From NCBI GenBank assembly GCA_030765125.1, contig JAVCDD010000120.1, positions 1 through 41,038 of the forward strand: a stretch of DNA of 41,038 bases, in the 5' to 3' direction. The notes under the pieces were generated by a model that made no database searches, was not told the DNA's origin, and saw only the letters and a list, made by a program, of their open reading frames with translations. Numbering within the stretch: position 1 is the first letter of the stretch; the number at the start of each line of letters is the position of its first letter. The translations under genes were made by a program, and so were the position numbers. This DNA comes from Candidatus Hatepunaea meridiana. Lineage in GTDB: Bacteria; Electryoneota; AABM5-125-24; Hatepunaeales; Hatepunaeaceae. Below are positions 35,615-41,038 of this stretch, one piece after another.

Positions 35615-37258
35615 ATGTTCTACTTTGTTCTATCACTTTTGCTTGTGCTTGCTCCTGCAGTCTTTGGACAGCAGAAATCAGAGCGCAGTTCTATTTCTTA
35701 TGTCAATGCCATTTGGCTTGCTGCACCGGAAGCCAAGGAAATCACACCCAGTGAAACCAACATCCTTCTATCGCAAATCAAAAACTACATCGAGATGGAA
35801 AGATTCGATTTTAATCCTTTACCTGATAAACTTCTCACGGAATTCACCGCTGCTGCGAATGAAAAAGAGAAGCTTAGTGTAAAGGAAATCGCTGAGTTAA
35901 TGAGCGAAAAGTTTACTCCGACAATCCTCGAAATACTCGAGGGGGCAATGGTAACTCGTGCAGGAGAGTTGGTCAGCCCGGCAAAGAAGCAATCCTTTTT
36001 GGCGACCAAAGCCAAAGAGTTGGGGATTACTCTTGAAGAGATTGAGAAAGTGATGAACTCTGCATACATTTATATGCCTATCCTTACCGAGTACGAACAT
36101 AAGGTTAGTAAAAAGGGGGTCCACTCTTACTCGCTAAAAGGAGGTATAATCTGGTTTCACGTTGATATGTCCAGCGGGGTTCCGGTGATAAAGAAGAAGG
36201 TTGCCAAGAAAACTTCAGCATCGGACAGCGATAAGGATAAGAATGAAGCTATGGATGCAACTGCCGAAGCATTTGCCCATAACCTGCAAATTGCAACTCG
36301 TGCAATAGACGAGTTCAAACTTACCGCTCCCATTGCTGAAGTGGATAACGGAGATATTCGCTTCCCACTTGGGAAAAAAGAAGGCATCTATATGGATGAC
36401 CCATATTGGGTCGGAGAATGGATGCTGAATGAAGATGGTGTTGAAGTGTTTGAAAAGTCCGGATGGGTAAGGGTTGGTGAGGTTGTTGACAATAAGACCA
36501 ATCCAATTGAGACTTCATCTGGTTGGGCTGTCAAGAAGAGTCAATGGAGTCGTGGGATGATGGTGCTCGAGCATCCTCGTTACAACGTTGACATTGCCAT
36601 TAAACCGAAAATGTTTCAAATGAAGATCAGCGAGGGGCTTATACCTGTTCCAGCCGGATTTACTCAAGTAAAAGAGGAATTCGACGGTTTTGCAACTGGT
36701 CTCGATTTTGATTTGCAGGTTTATCTTGCAAGTCTGATCGGGGTACGGCAAACATTCTTCATAATGGGTGGTAACTTTGCCTTCCCCGCGATAGAATTTG
36801 AGGGTGTTGGCGGTCTCACCGGTTGGACTAACACACCGCCATTCTGTTGGGGTTTTAATGGTGGAATTATGAAAAAGATGTATATGGGGCAGATGGCGTT
36901 TTCGGTTGAAGCTAAGGCAGGAATGCAATTCTTCTCCGTAGTCCAGAAATACGAACCAACTGATTATTCGATAACCATCAGTAACAGCACTATTGGTGGA
37001 CAGGTCAATGCCGGTCTGGATTACGCTTTTACACCTGACATAAACGTTGGTTTTTCAGCAGGATATCGCATTTATCCTACTTCAGATATCTGGACATATA
37101 CAGATTCAAACGATAACTCAGGTGATTTAACGAGTTCGGTTTTCCCGTTTCCTGAGGTCGACCATAGCGGATTAGCAGTTGGGCTCTATATTCACTATAC
37201 ACCTATGTCGATGCCATGGGATCCGGTACGCCAAGTGCGTAAGTTGCTCAATAAATAA
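35615..37258 (+). CDS. Exported protein with probable C-terminal outer-membrane barrel
   Basis: 547 residues from ATG 35615, which follows TTGGAG by six bases; the signal peptide MFYFVLSLLLVLAPAVFGQ is cleaved probably after FGQ. Residues 20-200 are helical and charged, with a Lys/Ser-rich linker near 190-215. From about 300 the pattern alternates aromatic and Gly residues (AGMQFFSVVQKYEPTDYSIT; NAGLDYAFTPDINVGFSAGY), as in eight- to twelve-strand barrels. The end, DPVRQVRKLLNK, is unusual for a barrel. Family not recognised. Convergent with the selenoprotein operon and bracketed by family C repeats. Confidence 0.75.
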   Translation: MFYFVLSLLLVLAPAVFGQQKSERSSISYVNAIWLAAPEAKEITPSETNILLSQIKNYIEMERFDFNPLPDKLLTEFTAAANEKEKLSVKEIAELMSEKFTPTILEILEGAMVTRAGELVSPAKKQSFLATKAKELGITLEEIEKVMNSAYIYMPILTEYEHKVSKKGVHSYSLKGGIIWFHVDMSSGVPVIKKKVAKKTSASDSDKDKNEAMDATAEAFAHNLQIATRAIDEFKLTAPIAEVDNGDIRFPLGKKEGIYMDDPYWVGEWMLNEDGVEVFEKSGWVRVGEVVDNKTNPIETSSGWAVKKSQWSRGMMVLEHPRYNVDIAIKPKMFQMKISEGLIPVPAGFTQVKEEFDGFATGLDFDLQVYLASLIGVRQTFFIMGGNFAFPAIEFEGVGGLTGWTNTPPFCWGFNGGIMKKMYMGQMAFSVEAKAGMQFFSVVQKYEPTDYSITISNSTIGGQVNAGLDYAFTPDINVGFSAGYRIYPTSDIWTYTDSNDNSGDLTSSVFPFPEVDHSGLAVGLYIHYTPMSMPWDPVRQVRKLLNK

Positions 37259-37268
37259 AGTATTGTCT

Positions 37269-37358
37269 AAGTGCGAAAGTGTAAAAGTATGAAAGTGTGA
37301 AAGTATGAAAGTAGAAGTTTTTCTTTCGCACTTTCGTACTTTCACACTTTCGAACTTG
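37269..37358. repeat. Palindromic repeat family C, copy 2
   Basis: AAGTGCGAAAGTGTAAAAGT and following bases pair imperfectly with CTTTCGCACTTTCGTACTTT and following bases, ending at 37358. It lies between two convergent transcription units (stop at 37258 plus strand, stop at 37373 minus strand) and could act as a bidirectional terminator. Confidence 0.75.
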
Positions 37359-37368
37359 ATTATATCTT

Positions 37369-37384
37369 GAGATCATCCGATCCC
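37369..37384 (-). promoter_or_regulatory. Candidate bacterial SECIS hairpin for U40 of the CD1871A-like protein
   Basis: On the minus strand, GGGATC (37384-37379) pairs with GATCTC (37374-37369) in six pairs including one G-U, with loop GGAT. The loop begins 19 bases after the UGA at 37399-37397 (18 bases between). Spacing, stem and the G residues at the loop start fit the bacterial SECIS consensus. The true stop codon lies partly inside the hairpin. Confidence 0.7.
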
Positions 37385-37516
37385 GATGCACTCCAGTCAA
37401 AGACCGGATGCTTCGATCCTCATTTCCTGAGGATCACCCAAGAATATTCCATAAACCAGGGAAGCTATTATTATAGCTGCCATAATTAGGAATGTAAGAA
37501 GTTTTTGTTTGTTCAT
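37373..37516 (-). CDS. Selenocysteine form of CD1871A-like small membrane protein (U40-L-E-C)
   Basis: ATG 37516 opens a 47-residue product if UGA at 37399-37397 is read as selenocysteine and the next UGA (37375-37373) as stop. It begins MNKQKLLTFLIMAAIIIASL, one membrane helix, then GDPQEMRIEASGL-U-LECIGIG. As I recall the CD1871A family of CXXC-containing small proteins, they have the same size, an N-terminal helix and an ICLECIGIG end; here the first Cys is UGA. The C-terminal UxxC would face a redox partner at the membrane. It lies 42 bases after the TlpA-like gene, last in the operon. Ending at the first UGA would remove the whole conserved motif. Confidence 0.75.
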
Positions 37517-37558
37517 AATCTTTTAATATTTGACAGGATAACAGGATATTCATGATCC

Positions 37559-38092
37559 TTACTCTTCGGCAGACTTATCCGTAGCCATCTCCTCATGAAG
37601 CTCGCTTAGTAACTTATCAATCTCCACTTTAAGTTCCGGCGTCTTCAGGAATAGAACGTCTTTATAGATAGTCTTGTCCGGTCTGATCAGGATAAGCCTG
37701 GGCAGCTTCAGCACTTTGAAATTCTTGTTGAGCTTCTGACCTTTGCCATAGTAGATAGGATAGGTCATTTTATACTTTTTTCTGAATTTCTTTATCTCGG
37801 CGTCAACCTGTCCTTTAGGGTTTTTAGTATTGATAGAGACCAGGCTGACCGGCTTGCCTTCATATTCCGGAAGCAGTTTTTGCAGGTGCGGAATCTCCGC
37901 ACGACACTGAGGTCAATTACATTTCCAGAGGTGGATAATAGTAACCTTGCCAAGCAGGTCGTGCAGTGCGAACTCTTTGCCGTCCTGAGACTTCAGCGTC
38001 GGATTGGGGAGAGTATCCCCTTCCTGCAAATCCGCCTGAAGCGATGCCGTGCAAAGAAGTAAAACGATTAGTAGAATTTTTAAGTATTGCAT
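37559..38092 (-). CDS. Exported TlpA-like thioredoxin selenoprotein (U60-P-Q-C)
   Basis: Without recoding this is a 5-prime piece stopping at UGA 37915-37913 and a downstream piece in the same frame. Read through, it is a 177-residue protein from ATG 38092: signal peptide MQYLKILLIVLLLCTASLQA, then EGDTLPNPTLKSQDGKEF and KVTIIHLWKCN-U-PQCRAEIPHL. The pattern W-x3-U-P-x-C-R-x-E-x-P aligns with WxxxCPPCRxExP of TlpA/ResA proteins, so Sec replaces the nucleophilic Cys. The cis-Pro region is KLPRLILIRPDK near 134-145. Likely a periplasmic disulfide reductase or peroxidase-like enzyme. An earlier in-frame ATG (38140) would put 16 polar residues before the signal peptide. Confidence 0.9.
37886..37902 (-). 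promoter_or_regulatory. Candidate bacterial SECIS hairpin for U60 of the TlpA-like protein
   Basis: GTGCGG (37902-37897, minus) pairs perfectly with CCGCAC (37891-37886) around loop AGATT. There are 16 bases between the UGA and the loop, the lower edge of the 16-37 range described for bacterial SECIS, and G is the second loop base. The loop encodes part of the conserved Glu-Ile-Pro. Confidence 0.75.
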
Positions 38093-38128
38093 TGTTGTGT
38101 TTGTTTGATTTGTTTTTACCACAAAGGT

Positions 38129-38177
38129 ACAAAGACACAAATTAGTTTAAAAACTCCGTACTTTTGTGTCTTTGTGT
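38129..38177. repeat. Inverted repeat between the two thioredoxin selenoprotein genes
   Basis: TACAAAGACACAAA (about 38129-38142) is complementary to TTTTGTGTCTTTGT (about 38163-38176). It occupies most of the 90-base gap and could be a 3-prime stabiliser for the upstream mRNA or another REP-like repeat. Confidence 0.6.
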
Positions 38178-38182
38178 TTAAC

Positions 38183-39520
38183 CTATTCTTCCCCTACCAA
38201 TTCCTCAACAATCCCCAATAGCATTTCAATCTTCTCCCGACCGTCCAGATCCCCGCTACGGCGTGCTCTGCGGTAACGGATGATGCCCTGCTTGTCGATC
38301 AGAATATACATCGGTGGCAACAGGTGATGGGCTCGTCCGAGATGGTAACGGTCGAAGGCGTCTTCTGCATTCTCCATTATCGGGATATTTATGCTGTGTT
38401 CAGTGCGAAAATTCTCCAACCAACCGTCTTCAATCCTGCTGTCGGCGTTTAGAGTCCATACCTCAACTACGGTGTCAGGGAATGCATCATATATCAATTC
38501 TTGCGCGGAAGGAATCTCCTCCCCGATGCAGATTTCTCACGTGTACTCGAAGAAGTAAAGATAAACGACCTCCCCCCAATGATCGGAGAGGCTGTGGCTG
38601 TTGCCGTCTATGTCTATGCAGTCTATGTCCGGTGCGTGAAAGCCTGAGTCAGGAGCTACAACCTGCATTTCAAAATCAACCCGCGTGGTCTCGGCAAGCG
38701 TCACTTCAATGTTGCACTGCCAGCCTTCATAGTCAATTTCGTCCACGGTTGTCCAAACGACTAACTTGTGCAATCCTTCGTCAACGTTTGGAAGGATCCG
38801 TGGGCTCACGTCGACACCGAGATCGTTACCGTCCAGTTTAAGCCCGAATTCTGTGAGCGGTTGACCGTCATATCCCGCATTAATGACCAGAATCCCTCCG
38901 GCAAACATACTGTAATTGACATCCGTGATCTGGTTAAATAATACATCGACATCTCGTTCAGGTCCTAAATAGTTTTTCCCATCATATAAACCATAAGTTG
39001 AGATTTGATGTACACCTTCCGGAATGTAGGTCAAGGTGTCGGGATTTAGTCGGACACCCAGCGAATCCCCATCCAAAATGATTCCAATTGTTTCAGGTGT
39101 TACTGAGTTGTCAGATGTGATTTCGATCTCGCTCAAAACTACAATCGTGCCGGTCTTCAACTCGACGTTTACTTCCGATACCTCGTTAAACCTAACAGTG
39201 GTATATACTACCGAACCGTGAATTGTTTTTGATTCAAGTGAGAAATAAACCAGTATTGGATAAAAACCGGTAAGAACATCGTTTATTGTAAACGGATTAC
39301 TATTGTAACCCAAATCTTCACCCGCAAGGATGATACCGATACTGTCCGGTGTTATCGTTTCATCAGGTGCAGCTTGGATAGAACCGCTTATGATAATCAA
39401 ACCAGCGTTCTCCACTGGAATTGGCAACTCAGAAGGTGCATCACCACAACCTGTTAACGCCACAACAAGCAACGCAAAGGCATTTATACTAATCCGGCAA
39501 TATTTGTTCTTAAGCATCAT
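38183..39520 (-). CDS. Lipoprotein with three repeats and a selenocysteine thioredoxin domain (U328-E-I-C)
   Basis: 445 residues if UGA 38539-38537 is read as selenocysteine. Signal peptide with lipobox VALTGC (Cys25). Residues 40-290 hold three similar modules of about 80 residues, each opening with GIILAGEDLG, GIILDGDSLG or GLKLDGNDLG and including a turn-rich EGxH motif; they resemble PEGA-type beta modules. From about 290 a thioredoxin/AhpC-like domain follows: APDIDCIDIDGNSHSLSDHW, GEVVYLYFFEYT-U-EICIGEEIPS, and LLPPMYILIDKQGIIRYRRA with the cis-Pro. Sec takes the place of the first catalytic Cys. The start overlaps the barrel gene stop (ATGA at 39520-39517). Probably anchored in the envelope and acting on an exposed disulfide or peroxide. 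Confidence 0.9.
38507..38523 (-). promoter_or_regulatory. Candidate bacterial SECIS hairpin for U328 of the lipoprotein-thioredoxin
   Basis: GGGAGG (38523-38518, minus) pairs with CCTTCC (38512-38507), six pairs with one G-U, around loop AGATT. Nineteen bases separate the UGA from the loop. Stem length and loop sequence are the same as in the hairpin at 37886-37902, though the stems differ completely in sequence. Confidence 0.72.
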
Positions 39521-40545
39521 AATTCATACTCGAAGCCTAACAGGTAAGTATTCATACGAATATCCTGGTTGCCCATATACTTACGGAGTTTAAAATGCAA
39601 TTTCATAGCCGCCCCGATCTGCCATTCGACGTAAGCACGAATGCTGTGTGACTTTATTGAATCTCCTTCGATAAAGTCCGGTATAGCATCATCTTCATAC
39701 TTATTCTGATAATAACGGTAAGTAAGCCGTCCAGTCAGATTCCAACGGATATATTGAGCTACTTCTATTGCCGGAGCAAATGACGTGATACCAATGTCGC
39801 TGAAGTAAAAACGAGAGAAAAGATGAACTGCTGTTTGAGTCGGAAAATAACGACTAACGAAAACCGTAAAGGCATCTGCGTTGAAAATACCCGAATCATT
39901 CTCGGCATAATAACCGTCCCAGCGCGCATTGAGAGCGGTTACCGAATTGACCGACCAGCGAATCTGCGCCATCGGCATAACAGTCTCCGTAAGGAAACCA
40001 TCAGGAGCCCGATTATGGTCATAACTTAAGCTCAATTCATATTTTATCCAACCGGAACGATCATGTTTCATTCCTGCTGACAACATATAACCGCCTGAAG
40101 CTGCCGAATCCGGTGAATTGTAGGCGATGTTCAAGTATTGATAAGCGCCATAGACGTTCGTCATATCGGTAACGTCCCTGTCTAAGCGACTGTAATATCG
40201 ACTCTGGTTTTTATCGCTGGTCAGATCTGAGGTTTCATATCGCAGTTCAAGGTTGGTAATAGGTCCTATCGACTGGATTACCTTTGCCAGTGACCGGTGT
40301 TCCGGGAAATTTGCGATATAAGGATCAACGTATTCATATCTTATCGAATCGCTGCGCTCGATGATTGGGTACTTATACTGGTTGTAATCGCTGTACTGAT
40401 ATTCAAATTTCACTCTAGTAGCGAACATACCGCTTGATCCGATGGCAGACAACCGGTTTGGCGTCATGCAGAACAGCAGGCATAGCATACATATTAAAGA
40501 TGCGCTTCGTCCGAAGCGTAAGTTGGGCGCTATCACGTAGGGCAT
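39517..40545 (-). CDS. Outer-membrane beta-barrel protein, possibly DUF3570-like
   Basis: 342 residues, starting at ATG 40545 inside the end of the DUF4266-like gene (AGGGGGAGG directly upstream). The N terminus has a hydrophobic segment (SASLICMLCLLFCMT) ending near LSAIG. The rest is rich in alternating aromatic/polar strands (VKFEYQYSDYNQYKY, GYMLSAGMKHDRSGWIKYEL, WNLTGRLTYRYYQNKYEDD) and ends in LLGFEYEL. DUF3570 barrels are commonly next to DUF4266 lipoproteins and thioredoxin-like genes, so I suggest that family from context; sequence evidence alone supports only a barrel. Confidence 0.75.
   Translation of the reverse strand: MPYVIAPNLRFGRSASLICMLCLLFCMTPNRLSAIGSSGMFATRVKFEYQYSDYNQYKYPIIERSDSIRYEYVDPYIANFPEHRSLAKVIQSIGPITNLELRYETSDLTSDKNQSRYYSRLDRDVTDMTNVYGAYQYLNIAYNSPDSAASGGYMLSAGMKHDRSGWIKYELSLSYDHNRAPDGFLTETVMPMAQIRWSVNSVTALNARWDGYYAENDSGIFNADAFTVFVSRYFPTQTAVHLFSRFYFSDIGITSFAPAIEVAQYIRWNLTGRLTYRYYQNKYEDDAIPDFIEGDSIKSHSIRAYVEWQIGAAMKLHFKLRKYMGNQDIRMNTYLLGFEYEL
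40503..40518 (-). promoter_or_regulatory. Hairpin downstream of the DUF4266-like UGA (possible SECIS)
   Basis: CGCTTC (40518-40513, minus) pairs with GAAGCG (40508-40503) around GGAC. Twenty bases lie between the UGA at 40535-40533 and the loop, and the loop starts with GG. Structure fits the SECIS pattern, but the downstream codon is UAG, so only one residue would be added. It may be coincidental or control translation of the barrel gene. Confidence 0.35.
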
Positions 40546-40730
40546 CCTCCCCCTGCGGACCCGCCTCCACCTTCCTCGACCTTAACCAGATCGCTGTCCT
40601 GCTGGTCGTCACAGGTCATAATCGGATCGTTCACCGGATCGTCAAGCATATACTTATTAGCAGTACACCCAGCCAGTAAAACCACCGTTAGAATCACAGC
40701 GATCAATGGGATAATTTTCTGAAATCTCAA
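40533..40730 (-). CDS. DUF4266-like small lipoprotein, ending C-P-T (UGA)
   Basis: 65 residues from TTG 40730. Signal peptide MRFQKIIPLIAVILTVVLLA with lipobox LLAGC (Cys22). The mature part is short: YMLDDPVNDPIM, then an acidic stretch and VEEGGGGSAGGGCPT. A DPxM-like motif and a Gly-rich, Cys-containing end fit DUF4266 as I recall it (family ends are often GGGGCGC-like). First gene of the operon; overlaps the barrel gene by 13 bases. If its UGA were read as Sec, the end would be C-P-T-U, immediately stopped by UAG. Weak AGAAG ribosome site. Confidence 0.75.
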   Translation of the reverse strand: MRFQKIIPLIAVILTVVLLAGCTANKYMLDDPVNDPIMTCDDQQDSDLVKVEEGGGGSAGGGCPT

Positions 40731-40768
40731 TATTCTTCTTTTATATTATTGTTGTTTGTACTAAATCC

Positions 40769-40794
40769 AGTAGATGCGACACTCCTGTCGCATG
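40769..40794. repeat. Degenerate relative of palindromic repeat family A
   Basis: AGTAGATGCGACACTCCTGT followed by CGCATG resembles the left arm of family A (AGTAGAAGCGACACTCTTGT). It is only a half element and lies in the 177-base gap before the operon, together with CAGATT/ATCTGTTT-type repeats at about 40805-40865. Confidence 0.55.
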
Positions 40795-40884
40795 TTTTTC
40801 TAACCGCAGATTACGTAGATTACGCAGATTTTTTTGATTATCTGTTTAATCTGTTTATCTGTTGTGAATGAAAAAGAGTACAAT

Positions 40885-40908
40885 CACGACACCACGACAC
40901 CACGACAC
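40885..40908. repeat. 8-bp tandem repeat CACGACAC x3
   Basis: Three exact copies of CACGACAC at 40885-40892, 40893-40900 and 40901-40908. It ends on the stop codon of the clipped gene at the right edge. Period matches the 8-bp array at 24811-24854, though unit sequence differs. Confidence 0.75.
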
Positions 40909-41038
40909 TACTTCACCAACGCAACCTTCACTTGTGAAACACATCCAAATGCCTCAAAACGAATCAAATAAATCCCACTTGCCAGGTGCAAACCATCTAA
41001 TAATGTCGTGTGCATACCAGCCTGATGATGACCGTTGA
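40908..41038 (-). CDS. C terminus of a type IX secretion cargo protein (partial)
   Basis: Only the last 42 residues are in the window; the gene runs off the right edge, reading toward 40908 (TAG). The residues include MHTTLLDGLHLASGIYLIRF followed by EAFGCVSQVKVALVK. The L-x2-G-x1-Y-x-I-x-F core and final K-x2-LVK are the pattern of the type A Por secretion (T9SS) sorting domain, which directs cargo across the outer membrane. It is strong evidence for an FCB-group host. What the missing N-terminal part does cannot be seen. Confidence 0.85.
   Translation of the reverse strand, partial: NGHHQAGMHTTLLDGLHLASGIYLIRFEAFGCVSQVKVALVK

Noticed and set aside
37369-37375. Second UGA of the CD1871A-like gene as another selenocysteine
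   Set aside because: Sequence after it enters the family C palindrome and shows no protein-like conservation, while the product ending at this UGA has the exact family C terminus.
37913-38539. Thioredoxin genes as pseudogenes broken by nonsense mutations
   Set aside because: Frame and family motifs continue unchanged after each UGA, the UGA always sits at the first Cys of CxxC, no frameshift is present, and hairpins follow at the proper distance.
38314-38841. Plus-strand ORF of 175 residues opposite the lipoprotein-thioredoxin gene
   Set aside because: It is Arg/Cys/Ser-rich without motifs and opposes a protein with clear signal peptide, repeats and thioredoxin domain.

Overview
The window looks like a piece of a bacterial chromosome from the Fibrobacteres-Chlorobi-Bacteroidetes (FCB) superphylum. 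I cannot fix the phylum from sequence alone. The basis is a continuous S10-spc-alpha ribosomal superoperon in which infA and rpmJ lie between map and rpsM, a clipped protein at the right edge with a type IX secretion (Por) C-terminal signal, many TTG/GTG starts with weak ribosome binding sites, and many lipoproteins and outer-membrane barrels. Composition is moderately AT-rich. Intergenic spaces are heavily colonised by small palindromic repeats.

Layout. 1-343: AT-rich leader with strong inverted repeats. 344-16521: 31 co-directional genes from rpsJ to rplQ, including secY, adk, map, infA and rpoA, closed by an intrinsic terminator at 16602-16632. 16748-20470: urocanate hydratase, a YjbQ-type protein, a SpoU/TrmH rRNA methyltransferase and a TPR lipoprotein. 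20636-29342: a complete YejABEF/Opp-like peptide importer with two tandem paralogous binding lipoproteins, two permeases and two ATPases, ended by a strong terminator. 29732-32289: a small acidic ORF coupled to an SDH-type Clp-fold protease, then a long coiled-coil protein, in a stretch rich in repeats and scars. 32587-34974 (minus): a GltD-like flavoprotein fused to a NapH-like membrane ferredoxin, with a palindromic repeat inserted in frame. 35615-37258 (plus): an unknown exported protein ending in a probable barrel.

The most interesting part is the minus-strand operon 40730 to 37373. Read conventionally it contains broken thioredoxin genes. Read with in-frame UGA as selenocysteine it becomes an intact set: a DUF4266-like lipoprotein, an outer-membrane barrel, a lipoprotein with three repeats and a C-terminal thioredoxin domain (U328-E-I-C), an exported TlpA-like thioredoxin (U60-P-Q-C) and a 47-residue membrane protein resembling the CD1871A family (U40-L-E-C). 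In all three the UGA replaces the first Cys of a CxxC motif. All three have a 6-bp stem with a small G-containing loop 16-19 nt downstream, as expected for bacterial SECIS elements. The DUF4266-like lipoprotein also ends C-P-T-UGA-UAG with a hairpin at the right distance, a weaker fourth candidate. I infer an envelope redox relay built on selenocysteine, possibly fed by the nearby GltD/NapH fusion. No selenocysteine machinery (selA, selB, selC, selD) is visible in this window.
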